46,316 nucleotides of DNA from Chara braunii (taxonomy: Eukaryota > Streptophyta > Charophyceae > Charales > Characeae): positions 205,846-252,161 of the forward strand of contig BFEA01000741.1 of the NCBI GenBank assembly GCA_003427395.1. The letters run 5' to 3'. Below, in pieces: positions 29,801-40,330 of this stretch. Under the pieces are notes generated by a model. That model saw only the letters and a program-made list of their open reading frames with translations, was not told where the DNA came from and did no database searches. Positions within the stretch are counted from its first letter, which is position 1, and each line of letters starts with the position of its first letter. Position numbers and translations under genes: made by a program.

Positions 29801-29958
29801 GAATCTTCGTCACTGTCCGACTCGCTGTCATCTTCCTCCTCCCCTGCACCCACTCCCCCCAACTCACCCACCCCTCCTGAATCAAATTCACAGTTCATGT
29901 CCAAGGGGTCTGGGTACTGATTTAAATCCACCATCGTGTTCGTCTTATACTCTGCCAT
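26875..29958 (-). CDS. Bifunctional mRNA capping enzyme (RNA 5'-triphosphatase + guanylyltransferase)
   Basis: Nuclear enzyme that removes the gamma-phosphate of nascent pol II transcripts and transfers GMP to form the cap. From the chosen start the protein is 1027 aa. Residues 1-320 are low complexity: acidic Asp/Glu/Ser runs, Gly-rich stretches and a basic KRRREEEMAK-type segment near 245-275 that could serve as an NLS. The cysteine-phosphatase domain (about 324-520) has HCTHGFNRTG at 457-466 (nucleophile Cys458). A linker with a His run (about 610-625) follows. The nucleotidyltransferase domain has KADGTRY (catalytic Lys652), DGEMVID (704-710), EADGLIF (Asp800) and LKWKY (820-824), then an OB-fold region. 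The tail (about 940-1027) is Gln/Pro/His-rich with 10-residue repeats. I chose the Met at 29958 because translation then begins MAEYKTNTMVDLNQYPDPLD, close to the short M-D-L-N-x-x-P start I recall for plant capping enzymes; Met at 29934 or 30000 are alternatives. The frame stays open upstream to 30243 only through a GA/CA microsatellite. One uninterrupted 3.1-kb frame means no introns in the coding region. Confidence 0.92.
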   Translation of the reverse strand: MAEYKTNTMVDLNQYPDPLDMNCEFDSGGVGELGGVGAGEEEDDSESDSDEDSYGNGDGDDDDDEDDDGSHIPHGQAMPGSVDLLAGGNQHQSPGGIDDGAAYGGYGGGDGRGTSGAIGGGEEEGGGASEKVEDDDEDELLRLELEAAVTNHQNGDDYEDDDDDDDEDGLGKKEEGMEGLFAGMEYERTEFPSHRNGGGGQASYGGGGISGGSCSTQRESRIVDLSRSGDEQDSRGGRGLLESERQKRREAMKRRREEEMAKGEGAAGKRQATAEGKKGGGGGGRSVVTSAAAGGGGCATAPSSLPPPSAQSCAKPSTTTGAKRIGHMPEGWVECPCFGESLGKLVPCKVPLGEAFKDLIKPGGRFTPALMIQKQKALSRQIGLVIDLTNTRRYYMEKEWTAHNVKHLKIPCRGKGEAPDAESVNRFVFELLRYFAAPVGRGGGGVGQQQHKYVVVHCTHGFNRTGYMIINYLLRTVGGSVEEHLKAFARVRPPGIYKADYIRELFCNYHQRGVESIEFPPKPEWKKSDDDDDGEEEETGGGGKPAGEAASAKTDPSGGGGGGKEAEDSKMTNDDILGVAIPDEQQFELQKICCWAFNMLPQAGGGGGYNHNHHHHHHHRHRDLRFPGSQPVSLDRKNLELLRRKYYYVTWKADGTRYMLLITRDGVYLIDRAFRCRRVQMRFPLRGKVMKDRLGETHAFTLLDGEMVIDTEPTGVKTRRYLVYDLMMLGNAPIVNLPFSERWRLIEEEIILPRREEEFLNPKYEYKAEPFRVRRKDFYQLTATKDLLGKFMKALSHEADGLIFQCWDEIYVPRTHEGLLKWKYAHMNSVDFLLKIEKDVPALYLMEKGGRLRVLEYAKVSLKDEDPEKLAGNIIECSWNKQEEAWEFMRIRPDKTTPNAYHVYEKVRASIEDNITEEDLLKYIYQVVGLPMYDARITKKLGPGAQQQQQHRPQPPPHHRVQQMTPRSSHRPQQQQHGPPPQQQQQHGQPPQQQQQHGPPPQQQLLGQQSGTAHHPQHVQVAQTSNQ
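26955..27050 (-). repeat. In-frame 30-bp coding repeat in the capping-enzyme tail
   Basis: Tandem units encode Q(4-5)HG(P/Q)PP, seen on the plus strand as repeated 'ctgctgctgctgctgcggcg' blocks. Unit length is 30 bp, about three copies plus a variable edge. Length polymorphism is likely. Confidence 0.85.
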
Positions 29959-30077
29959 TTGAATCTTTGCCCTTGCCGTACGTCCTTCCCCTGGCATCAT
30001 CCTCCCTTCTATCCTCCCCGCCCCTTTCTTGCAGTCGATCGCGTTCTCTTCTTCCTCCTCCCTCTCTCTCGCTTCCT

Positions 30078-30080
<3 letters not shown>

Positions 30081-30158
<78 letters not shown>

Positions 30159-30200
30159 TGTGTGTGTGTGTGTGTGTTACACAAACACACACACACTCAC
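30081..30200 (-). repeat. (GA)n and (CA)n microsatellites in the 5' leader of the capping-enzyme gene
   Basis: Plus strand: pure CT at 30081-30154, then GT at 30155-30178, then ACAC to about 30200. In the gene's sense this is a (GT), (CA), (GA) series ending about 120 bp before the chosen start codon. GA-rich leaders are common in plant promoters and 5' UTRs; a regulatory role here is only inference. Confidence 0.9.
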
Positions 30201-30249
30201 AGACGCAGAGGTGGTCGCGCGAGGAGCTTTTCCTTAGTCTCAATAGTTC

Positions 30250-31150
30250 GGCGTGATGGCGCCACGAAAACCCATCGGCGCGCAGTGCCCGTCTGACCGT
30301 GCCACGTGTCGTCCATGGTTTGCTATAGAGCAGCTGCTATGCATGGGACGACGAGCGCTTGCGCGCGCCTTCCCGCGAGGGATTGCGAATAGGCTACCGC
30401 TTTGAGCTGGTTGCTGTGCGGCGCGCAGTGCCCGCCGACGTTGACCCTGCGTGCTTCTCCACCGTCATGTCTGTCCGTCGAGCGACACGCTCCTGAACAA
30501 GCGCAACTAGCAGAAGTGGTCGCCGCCGTTGCCCGCCCACCCCCGTCGCCGCGCACTCCCGCCAACCAACATGCTCGCCAGCGCCCGCCCTCACACGACG
30601 CTGCGAGCGCCTCGCGGGTGAACAGCGCTTAGTGATTCCGCCCGCCTCTCCCGCGCCTACGCTTGCGCGGCGCAGCTAGCGCCTCGCCGCTGAAAGCGCT
30701 TACTGATCAGTGATCACTCACCGCCTCTGCGCCTTCGCAGGACTTGCGCCCGCGCGCTCCGCTCCCACAATGCCCGCGCGCTCGCCCATGAGAGCGCAAA
30801 ACACGGAAACGAGCGGCGCCGGTGCACACCTACCTGGTAGTATCCACTCTTTTTTGTCGCTAGCGAGCGAGTATCAATTCGCGCCCCCTTGCCATCCCGC
30901 CACGTCATTCAACGGTCGGCTTCGGCTCGCCACCGTGGCGCGCACTACATCACCATCCACCGTGGCACAAGTTGCGCAGGAGCACAGGAGCGCAACAGAT
31001 CGGCCCCGCCGACGGATCACAGACTTAGCTGACATTGACCGTCCGTCCACGCGCCATGGGAGCGCGTACTTGGGATTCTCCGCCTCTCTGCTATTGCCTT
31101 GCGCCCCCGCGACACAGCGCTTGAGCGCGCTGCTATCTTAGGTCGTGCTA
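30250..31150. other. GC- and CpG-rich region upstream of the capping-enzyme gene
   Basis: Dense 'gcgc' and 'cgcg' words set this apart from the AT-rich surroundings. It contains a diverged tandem duplication ('gcgcctcgcgggtgaacagc' / 'gcgcctcgccgctgaaagc', about 30605 and 30679) and a palindrome tgatcagtgatca (30705-). Overlapping ORFs exist on both strands, as expected for GC-rich DNA, and none is convincing. It is where the promoter of the minus-strand gene should lie, but no TATA box or start site is identified. Confidence 0.45.
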
Positions 31151-31199
31151 CTACTCGCCCCCGCTGCTATGTTCTCCGCCCTGCTCGTCGCAGCCGCGC

Positions 31200-31800
31200 G
31201 GCTCGGTGCCGGACCACACCAGACCAGGGTGCCGCTCCCACCGCGGCTGGTTCCACTTTGGGAATTGGTTCCACAGCCGGGACACTTGGTGCCAGTCTAA
31301 CCTGGGTGCCGGAGAAAGGCCCCACTTGCACGGATTACTAGATTCTGACCGTTGATCTGTGCTATCTACGGTCAATATCTCTTAATTCGTGTAAGTGGGA
31401 CCTAGCCCCCGGACTACCGCCGGGGCTGGCTTCCGCGCCGCTCGGCGCCCGACCAGGGTGCCGCTCCCACCGGCTGGTTGCCTTTCGGAGCTAGCGTCGT
31501 GCCCCGAACACAGCGCACCCTGAAAACGAACGTATACAAGCTATATTTGCGGCTCGGTACAGCGATAATGAGGGTGCGTTGTGTTCGGGGGAAGGCGGAA
31601 GATGCGCAGCCCTGCCGGTTGGTGCCAGACCAGGGCGCCGCTCCCACCACAGGGCTGGCTCCGCTTTCGAACTCGTTCTCCAGCCAAGCCAAGCCAAGCC
31701 AAGCCGCGCAGTACCGGACTAGGGTGCCGGTGCAACAGCGGCTGGGACCGCTTTGGAAGTGGTTCCGCAGCCACACCGCTCGGTCCCAAACCAGGGTGCC
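31200..31800. repeat. Tandem GC-rich repeat, about five diverged copies
   Basis: The phrase 'gaccagggtgccgctcccac' or a variant, followed by '(c)ggctgg(t/c)t(c/t)c', occurs near 31223, 31451, 31628, 31713 and 31787, often followed by 'ctttggaa.tggttcc'. A foldback element sits inside it at 31501-31590. Confidence 0.65.
31501..31590. mobile_element. Small foldback (MITE-like) element, copy 3
   Basis: ccccgaacacagcgcaccct (31501-31520) pairs with agggtgcgttgtgttcgggg (about 31571-31590) as a near-perfect 20-bp inverted repeat. The ends match the 24783 and 25036 elements (c/tgaa-ac-acg-ac-tca pattern). Confidence 0.65.
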
Positions 31801-31809
31801 GCTGCCGCT

Positions 31810-31912
31810 TTGGAACTGGTTCCCCTTTGGAACTGGTTTCCGCTTTGGAACTGGTTTCCGCTTTGGAACTGGTACCACTTTGGAACTGGTTCCGCTTTGG
31901 AACTGGTTCTGT
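31810..31912. repeat. Minisatellite, 17-18 bp unit, six copies
   Basis: 'ctttggaactggttcc(c/g)' and variants repeat in tandem. The unit itself contains ggaac...gttcc arms. It continues the degenerate repeat to its left. Confidence 0.85.
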
Positions 31913-31929
31913 ATCTGCACCACTCACCA

Positions 31930-32880
31930 GGTTCGGAGCCGACAAAGATGATTGCGGGTGCATCTGGGTGCATCTTTCCACACCTTCTAGGTCAAGATAC
32001 CGCGCCAGTTCACACATTTACTGAGTACTGCCAATACATATACATATATACCCGCTTTAGTTTTTGTCGTTTTTGTCTTTTCCAGACTTGCTGGGTGGTC
32101 CAGCGACGCGTGCCGGCCTCACGGGTGCTATGTTCTCAGACCGTAGGCCACGTGTATGCAGCCTTATGCTCTTTTTGTTTTTTTTTATAAAGAGGGCTGC
32201 GCCGCACTCTGCTGCAATGCAATACAGAGGCATCACTGGAGGGGTCTCTTTTTGTGGTCCTGCATGGTCAGGGATGCTGTGAGGCAGAAGGTCAGTAGGT
32301 TGGTCGTCACACAAACTAAGGGGCTTGCCACACCACTGTCGAAAGGCAAAAAAAATCAACTGTTATAGCGTTAAACACGGGGACGCAGCCATTCGGGTCG
32401 CATGTTTTATGTTCTAGACAACAAGTTTGGCAAAGGTGTTATGAAGTGGGGGATGGGCAGCCTTCTGGATATGGTAGGCTAAGGGCCAGACGTTGCAAAA
32501 TGCATTCCTCATACCTAGAAGTGCATTCCTCATATATGCTTGCAGTAGCATGTTTAAACCACCAGTACTTTTGCAAGTTGCGCCTTGTATACGACTAGCC
32601 AAATGAAAAATGGTGGCATTTCCACTTGACTGAATTTGTACCAGCACCCCGGAACCGTTCACGCCGAAAGTTGCAGCCCGGCAGCCATATATGAGTAGTG
32701 ACTTTGGGAAGTACCGGTGGTTTAAACCACCAACACCTTTCTCAGTTATTGATGCCGAGCCTAAAAATGCCCTGCGCACGCTGAGCCTGAAAGTGAACGG
32801 TACTGGTACCATCCGATTTTACGAGATGAATTGGTGAGCATAGGTCCGCCGGGACTTCATCATGGAAAGCGGTGAACCTC
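31930..32880. other. No gene seen
   Basis: No recognisable coding or repeat family. A T-run lies near 32170-32187. Two related phrases ('agtgcattcctcatat', 'gcattcctcatacctag') sit about 20 bp apart near 32500-32540. Confidence 0.4.
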
Positions 32881-32887
32881 CGTTGGC

Positions 32888-33055
32888 CGGTGCTGGAGCA
32901 TTTGCTCTGTGACCAGGGGAGCTTGAGGCCATTGAAGTTATGCCGAGGGTGGAAGGCATAACCATCTTGCACGAGGTAGTTGTTGCTGGGGCGGTGACCC
33001 TGCAACCTTTTGAGGGGCCTTACAGTTAAGAGAGTTGTCGAGGGGACTTGAACAA
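32888..33055 (+). repeat. Partial copy of the long non-coding retroposon family
   Basis: 'ccggtgctggagcatttgctctgtgacc', 'gaagttatgccgagggtgga', 'aggcataacca', 'gcggtgaccctgcaacct' and 'agttgtcgagggg' match the module at 34565-34735, 36243-36412 and 39150-39305. Neither the family's upstream part nor its tail is present. Confidence 0.7.
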
Positions 33056-33714
33056 TGGTGGGGCGCAGCGCAACCGGGAGCGCTGCGCCCCCGCTGGAGC
33101 ACCGTCGGAGCGGACGCGGCGCGACGCAGGAGCTAACGGAGAGTCTGGCGATGCGGTGGGCAGGTGGGGGCTGTGGGCGCGAGATTTGACAGCGGGAGGG
33201 TAGAGATGATGTGGCGCGACTTGGTGTGGCCTGCCTTTTGAAAACACAGGTGGTGCCATCTCCGGCTTCATGCTTCACCTAGTGACGCTGCAGGCCAGAA
33301 CGTTGGATGAAAGGAAGTCTGCCTTTGAAAGGGGGCGGGTGTTCATGAGATTCTCGGCATAGTGGTTGCCTTTGCTTCTCTGCCTGCGTAGTTTTGTGGA
33401 GGATGGTCGGCTGATGCAGGCCAAAAGGGAGGAGCGCGTCCTCACGTGGAGTGGGAGGAGGATTGGAGGCGACATCGAGTCCGTGGTTTTTGAAGAAGGG
33501 TCAAGCGGTATCGGCAGCAGCTGCGTTTTTTGTCACGAGGGCATCTGGAGTGCGAGGGCGCCGTGGTCGAGTTTTTTTTGCCTTGTTGATTGCATCTTGA
33601 GGATGAGGTTGGCTTTTCTTTGGATAGTCCCTCTCGCTGATCATATGTGTATAATGGTTTCAGTCATATTCACCAATCTGGATTACTTCAATTTGCGTAG
33701 CTGATGTTTACCAA
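33056..33714. other. No gene seen
   Basis: GC-rich on the left, T-rich on the right, with unsupported short ORFs on both strands. Confidence 0.4.
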
Positions 33715-35912
33715 TGATAATGATCTAATTAGGTTTTTTGAATTTTGTCTTCTCTATTCTGAATTCACTCGTTTGCTTTTTCTAGGTTGTAAGTCTGGAT
33801 ATTCTTTCTAAGTGATGATGATCTGATTCAATTTTCTGTTGGTGGTTCCTTCTGGTAATATGGTTTCTTGAAAATATATTTTTAAACTTTTTCGTCCCAT
33901 ACATCTTTGCTAAACGTTTCTCAAACTGTGGTTTGAGAATCTGATTCGAAAATCCTTTATGGATATCTAAACCTAAACTTCGTATAATTTCTCATAAATT
34001 TTGTCACTCGGTAGTTTTCCTTATCATTGATCGTATGGTCTTGATTTTTTTATTGATTTCTGATACAAACTCATTCTGATCTTCGATGCCTAAAAGTAGG
34101 CTATTGTAGTATTTTTTCAAAACCCTATGGTTGCTAATCATAACACCGTGCGGTAAATTTTGATTCGAGTTGGCTTCCTCTGTTTGCAAATCTCAACTTC
34201 CTGGTCTTGAGGGGTGTAATTGTGGCTTGCTATGTATATGTGTGGGGTCTTCCTTGAGGAATGGAGTCTCCCCCCGTGAGGGTTTCACAAGGTAAGAGGT
34301 GTTATTCTTGGAGGGGGGAGGCAGTATTGGGGGATTGTTGTCTCTTAGCCGGACTGATCTAGGGTCGGATCAGTACTGGCGGGTGGGGAGAGAAGCCACG
34401 GGGGTGGCTGCTTATAGCAGTGTGTTAGGATTTTGTTTTTTGAGGGAAGGAGTGTCTTTGATGGTTACACAGTGAGCCAAAGGGGGGGGAAGCTAGATTT
34501 GAAGGAAGGAAGGTAGTAAGGGGATTCTCAACAGAAAGGGTTGTTTGTTAGGGTAAGTTGTTGGGGCAACACAGGCCGCTGCTGGAGCCTCTGCTCTATA
34601 ACCAGGGGGAGCTTGAGATCTGTGAAGTTATGTCGAGGGTGGGAGGCATAACCAGATCGTCTGACGTAGTTGGCGCCGGGGTTTTGACCCTGTAACCTAT
34701 TTAGGGGCTCGCCGCTAAGGGAATTGTCGAGGGAGGAAGGCAGTTCCTGTCCGTCAGAGCTAGGTTGATCAGTACTGGGGAGGGTTGTGGCGCCCTGTTA
34801 CCCTAGCAGAAGGGGGTATGAGATCAAGTGAGTTCTGGTATGAGGACTGAAAGCCTGGACCGACGCCCCATCTGTTGGAAGGGGGAATCTATGATAGTAG
34901 GCAGATTTAGTCTTGCCCCCCCCCCCCTATATTTTTCTAAAGTTTTTCGAATGTCCCAAAAAGAGTTGGGTGCTTAGTGGTCCTATGAATGTTTTTTAGG
35001 ACTCTGGAATCCCTACTAACTCGTCTTAGGTGGCTTCAATGCTGTTATACTCAGTGATTTGCGGTTGTTCGATGCCAGAACGACGCTGACTGGTGCTGGG
35101 GTGTTGCCCTGTAACCTGCGATGCAGGAGCATGAGGTCTGGTAGAGAGATCTGGGGATGTCTTTGGGGTGGGCTTTCCACGGGACAACCAAGGGTTGTTG
35201 TCGGTACGACGCTGGTCGGAGCTGGGGTGAGTCGCGCTGCCCTGTAACCTAGCAAAAAGTGGGGGTGTGAGACCTAGAAAAGATCGACACGGAGTACGAC
35301 AGTTTTGGAGAACGTTGGAAGGGTTTGTGTGGGATTTCGAGGTTTTCAAAATACTCGTAGGACCTTTGTGGCCTATTCTCATGCTTCTGGAACGACAGTA
35401 AAAATTCTTAGGTATTTCAAAAAGGAGATAAGGTGAGTGGGAAAGGATGGTGGGTTACCACGCGTTCTACTAGTGAGGGGGCTAGCTGGTAGGATGGGAG
35501 TATGGCAGAGCAGCAACAGAGATGGTGGTTCCGCTGCAGCCAGTCTTGCCGGAGTGAGGTATAGTGGATTGATGGGGGGTTTTCTGAGCTGTTTTTGAAT
35601 TTTCCTTAATCATGAAGGTTATCCTAGACATGTCTGAAGTAGTTCCAATTTTTTCGAGCCAAAGCCGGGAAATGGCCCCGGTATCTCAATTTCCAAAATT
35701 CCATCTTTAGGCCAATTAGATTTTTCTAGTAGTTCCTTGTCCCATTTTCATGAATTTTGAGCGTACTCGTTATAGGACGCTGGGCTCGGTTCCCAGTTTG
35801 TGCCAATTTGTGAGGATATGGTTGTATCTATGGGATGATGGACCCGGTTTCCAGCAGGTGCTGCTCCCCACCAATAGATGAAGTTTTTTTCCAAAAAAAA
35901 AAAAAAAAAAAA
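33715..35912 (+). mobile_element. Long non-coding retroposon, copy 1 (about 2.2 kb)
   Basis: The whole unit is repeated at 37708-40673. Order: AT-rich leader ('gatgatctaattaggttttt', 'ctgattcgaaaatccttta'); 'ctccccccgtgagggtttca'; 'cggatcagtactggcgggtg'; several modules built on 'gtgctgggg...tgccctgtaacc(c)tagca...gggtgtgaga'; 'gccaaagccggg(a/t)aatggc'; two hairpins 'gctgggctcggttcccagt' (35778-) and 'gatggacccggtttccagc' (35837-); 'gctccccaccaatagatga'; poly(A) 35894-35912. No long ORF. The tail equals that of the LINE at 46157, so I infer LINE-dependent mobilisation. Confidence 0.7.
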
Positions 35913-36887
35913 AGGTTGTCGAGGGGGGAAGGCACTCTCTGTCCGTCAGAAACAGTTAGGTCGGTACTGGGGCAGTTTGTGTTGCCTTGTAACCCTAGCA
36001 GGAGGGTATGAGATATGATGATTTCTGGTACGAGGACTGAAAACCTGGTTGGCGTGCCCTTCATCTGTGGTGAGGGTAGGAGATGGATTGTTAGTGGTTC
36101 TCGTTCTCATCCTTTCTCCTTTCGTTTTTTTAATGGGAAGACGAAAGTTGGAAGTACGGTTTGGAAGGAATTTTGGGTGGGTTCGCGCAGGAGAGGAAGG
36201 GTGGCTCAGGGTGGTAAGTATACTAGAAGGGCGGGGTGGGGCGACATTGGCCGATGCTGGAGCAGTGGCTCTGTGACGAAGAGGAGCCTGAGGCCTTTGG
36301 AGTTATGCCGAGGGTGGAAGGCATAACTACCTCATTCAACGTAGCTGATGTTGGGGCGGTGACCCTGTAACCCGGTAGGGGTTTTTTGCAGCTAAGGAGG
36401 TTGTCGAGGGAGGAAGACACCTCCTGTTCGTCAGAAAACAGTCAGTTCGGTGCTGGGGCAGTTTGTGTTGCCTTGTCACCCTAGCAAGGGGGGTGTGAGA
36501 ACTGGCGACTTCTGGTACGAGGACTGAAAGCCTGAGCGGCGGTTTCTGGACTGCAGTGAGGGTTTGAGTTGGATTGTGGTGGTTATTTTTTTATGAATCT
36601 TAGCCTATCTCATGAGGAAAGTTTTGCAGGGGTTCGAAGTATTCAAAGTGCTTCTGTGGTTTGCCGTTTTGACTTGGTAAGTGCTGCTTGAATAGCCTAG
36701 CAATAGGTTAGCAGTTACTAATATCTTTCCTAATTTTTCTAGAATCTCTTCAAAGTTCTCAGATTGTTCCTAACCGAAGCCAGGTAATGGCCCTGGTATT
36801 TCAAATCATTTGTATATTTCTATATGGGATGCTGGGCCCGGTTCCCAGCACGTGTTGCTCCCCATGAATAGACTGGAGCATTTGTCC

Positions 36888-36937
<50 letters not shown>
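35913..36937 (+). mobile_element. Related non-coding retroposon, variant copy
   Basis: It starts immediately after the poly(A) of the previous element with 'ggttgtcgagggggga', an internal point of the longer family, and carries that module twice (35915 and 36400). The rest of the body differs from the two long copies. It ends with 'gccaggtaatggccctggta', hairpin gctggg-cccggtt-cccagc (36830-36848), 'gctccccatgaatagactgg' and a 47-bp A-run (36891-36937). Confidence 0.65.
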
Positions 36938-36940
<3 letters not shown>

Positions 36941-37475
36941 CGGTTCGGAGCGGATGCAGATTGGGGCAGTGGTTTATCCTAAATTGCGAGGAGGCGGGAG
37001 GGTTTTGCAGGGCCGTCAGCCCCTACCGCACGGGTGGTAGGGTATTTCCTCGGGTTTGCAGAAACACCATCATGTTAAAAGTTGGTGTTCTTGGTAATGG
37101 TGAGGGTTGGCAGCAGTGCAGTCTGCCCTGAATTGCAAGGAGGTGGGTGGACTTTGCGGGGTCCGCGTTTGCAGTTGGGCGGCTGTGGACACAGACCTCT
37201 GTTGCAGGTGTGGCAGAGGAGTTTCGCAGGGAGTGGTGACAACTTTGGATGGTTGCTTTTCTCTTTTGTGATTTGATCGGTTTTTGTACTGAGCTCATAC
37301 GCTTTTGAATTGCTTGGTCTTGTTGCACGACCTCGGAATGGACCGGTCCGGAGTGCCTGGATCATTCCAACGTGGCTGCCGCCTTTTTTTGTAAGGGACA
37401 CCAGACGCAGTTTCCGGCAGAGTGTATAATCAGCCTTGGGCACTGGGCCCGTTTGTCAAAAAAAAAAAAAAAAAC
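36938..37475 (+). mobile_element. Modular retroposon, second copy of the 5985-6834 family
   Basis: Modules with 'aattgcgaggaggcgggagg', 'cccctaccgcacgggtgg' and 'agtctgccctgaattgcaag' match 6060-6540. The 3' hairpin ggaatgga...tccggagtgcctgga...tcattcc (37333-37370) is the counterpart of tcgtatga...tcatacga at 6763. It then carries two further tail-like segments, 'agggacaccagacgcag' (37393) and 'gggcactgggcccgtttgtc' (37438-37457), and poly(A) to 37475. It follows directly on the previous poly(A). Confidence 0.6.
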
Positions 37476-38401
37476 GGGGAAATTGCATTTGTACCCCACT
37501 TAAAGATGGGATACCCTCTATACCCAGGAGGAAGGAGGACATCGTCATTTTGTGTGAAGCTTGTTGCGGGTGATGAAGGTTGCACGTCAACATGATCTTA
37601 GGGCTTCATTTTCAATAGTTTTTCTGATTGGTTGACATTGTATTGCCTGTTTGCCCTCTCTCTCTTGATTCCTAAGTCTGCTGTTATAATCTTTGATGCT
37701 CATTAAAAGATGATGATCTAATTAGGTTTTTCAAATTTTGTCTTTTCTATTCTGAATTTCTGATTGGATTGTTGTAGGTGTATCACTCATTTGTCTTTCC
37801 TATGTTGTAATTCTTGATATTCTTTCTAATGATGACAGTCTGATTCAGTGTTTCTTGTTGGTGGTTCCTTCTGCTAATATGATTTTTTGAAAACAATTTT
37901 CTAAATTTTTTCGTGTCATACATCTTTGCTCAACGTTTCTCAAACCGTGGTTTGGGAATCTGATTCGAAAATCCTTTATGGATATCTAAACCTAAATTTC
38001 GTATAATTTCTCGTAAATTTTGTCACTGAGTAGTTTTTCTCATCATTGATCCTATGACCTGTTTTTTTCTTCTTGATTTACAAACTCGTTTCTGATCTCC
38101 GATGCCTAAAAGTAGGTTTCTGAAGTATTTTTTTCAAAAAAACCCTATGGTTGCTAATCTTAATACCGTGTGGTATGAAATAATTTTCAAAAACCTATGT
38201 CTGTTAATCTCAATACTGTGCGGTAAATTTTGATTCGGATTGGCTTTTTTTTTTTGCTAATCTCAACCTCTTGGTCTGAGTGTTATAATTGTGGCTCTCT
38301 GTGTATATCTATGGGGTCTTCCTTGAGGGTTGGAGCCTCCCCCCGTGAGGGTTTCACAAGGTGGAAGGTGTTATTCTTTGAGGGGGGAGGCAGTATTGGG
38401 G

Positions 38402-38569
38402 GATATCCTTGGTTTTTCTCAACTCAACTCTCTAAATTCCATTCAACTTCTACGAAACAAAGGGACGCTGGACCCAGTTTCCAGCATGAACACTATCCAT
38501 TATTTATTATCAAGAGACGCTGGACCCGGTTTCCAGCAGGTGCAGCTCCCCACCAATAGACCGGAGTTT

Positions 38570-38611
<42 letters not shown>

Positions 38612-38887
38612 ACGATTTCGGTCATCATCATAAGGGATGCTGAGCCCGGTTCTTAGCAAGCTTGGTTACGTACCTAGGCTAACAGGAGTCTTTTAGGCTC
38701 CCTGTCTCATTTTCACAAAATTTTCTGATGAGGTTTTGATCGTATTCGCGATGGGACGCTGGACCCGGTTCCCAACTTGTACCAATTTGAGAGCACATGG
38801 TTGTATCTATGGGACGTTGGACCCGGTTTCCAACAGGTGTTGCTCCCCACCAATAGATGGAGCTTGTGAAAAAAAAAAAAAAAAAAA
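38402..38887 (+). mobile_element. Nested retroposon fragments inside copy 2
   Basis: Absent from copy 1 at the corresponding point (after 'gaggcagtattgggggat'). It contains five hairpin-tail motifs (38466, 38518, 38639, 38759, 38816) and two poly(A) runs (38574-38610 and 38869-38887). The short phrase 'gggat' before and after may be the target duplication, so at least two serial insertions are indicated. Confidence 0.65.
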
Positions 38888-40180
38888 GGGATTGTCGCCT
38901 CTTAGCCAGACTGATTTAGGGTCGGATCAGTACTGGCGGGTGGGGAGAGAAGCCACGGGGGTGGCTACTTATAGCAAAGTGTTAGGATTCTGTTTTTGAG
39001 GGAAGGAGTGACTTCGATGGCTACACAGTGAGCCGAAGGGGCGGGAAACTAGATTTGGAGGAAGGAAGGTAGCAAGGGGATTTTCAACAAAAAAGGTTGT
39101 TTGTTAGGGTAAGTAGGTTAGAAGGACGAGGCTGGGGCGACACAGGCCGGTGCTGGAGCCTCTGCTCTGTAACCCAGGGGGAACTTGAGGCCTGTGAAGT
39201 TATGCCGAGGGTGGAAGGCATAACCAGATCGTCCGACATAGTTGGCACCGGGGTTTTGACCCTGTAACCTACTAGGGGCTCGCCGCTAAGGGAATTGTCC
39301 AGGGAGGAAGGCACTTCCTGTCCGTCAGAGCTAGGTTTATCGGTACCGGGGAGGGTTGTGGTGCCCTGTTACCCTAGTAGAAGGGGGTATGAGATCAAAT
39401 GAGTTCTGGTACGAGGACTGAAAGCCTGGACCGACGCCCCATCTGTTGCAAAGGGGAATCTAGGATAGTAGGCAGATTAAGTCTTGCCCCCCCGCTCTTA
39501 TATTTTTCTAAAGTTTTTCGAATGTCCCAAAAAGAGTTGGGTGTTTAGTGGTCCTAGGAATGTTTTTTTAGGACTCTGGAATCCCTACTAACTCGTCTTA
39601 GGTGACTTCAATGCTGTTATACTCAGTGATCTGTGGTTGTTCGATGCCAGAACGACGCTGACCGGTGCTGGGGTGTTGCCCTGTAACCTGCGATGCAGAA
39701 GCGTGAGGTCGGGTAGAGAGATCTGGGATGTCTTGGGGTGGGTGTTCCACGGGACAACCAAGGGTTGCTGCCGGGATGACGTTGGTCAGAGCTGGGATGA
39801 GTCGCGTTGCCCTGTAACCCAGCAAAAAGTGGGGGTGTGAGACCTAGGAGAGATCGGCAGGGAGTACGACAGTTTTGGAGAACGTTGGAAGGGTTTGTGT
39901 GGGATTTCGAGGGTTTGGGAACAATCGTAGGACCTTTGTGGCCTATTCTCATACTTCTTGAGCGATGGTAAGAGTTCTTAGGTACTTCAAAAAGAAAATA
40001 AGGAGTGTGGGAGAAGATGATGGGTAAAACGCGTCCTACCAGTGAGCGGGCTAGCTGGCACGATGGGAGTATGACATAGCAGCAACAGAGATGGTGGCTC
40101 CGCTGCAGTCAGTCTTGCCAGAGTGGGGTAAAATGGATTGATGGGGGGGGTTTCTGAGTCGTTTCTGAATTCTACTTAAT

Positions 40181-40330
40181 CATGAAGTTGTCATAGACAT
40201 GTCTGAAGTAGCTCCGATTTCTTCGAGAATCATGAAGTTGTCATAGACATGTCTGAAGTAGCTCCGATTCCTTCAAGAATCATGAAGTTGTCATAGACAT
40301 GTCTGAAGTAGCTCCAATTTCTTCGAGCCA
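40181..40330. repeat. 50-bp tandem triplication
   Basis: 'catgaagttgtcatagacat' starts at 40181, 40231 and 40281, an exact 50-bp period; the related copy near 35620 has it only once. The expansion is therefore younger than the split of the two retroposon copies. Confidence 0.9.

Noticed and set aside
30250-31150. A GC-rich protein-coding gene
   Set aside because: ORFs are open on both strands in several frames with Arg/Ala/Pro-rich products, the usual effect of GC-rich DNA, and no motif stands out.
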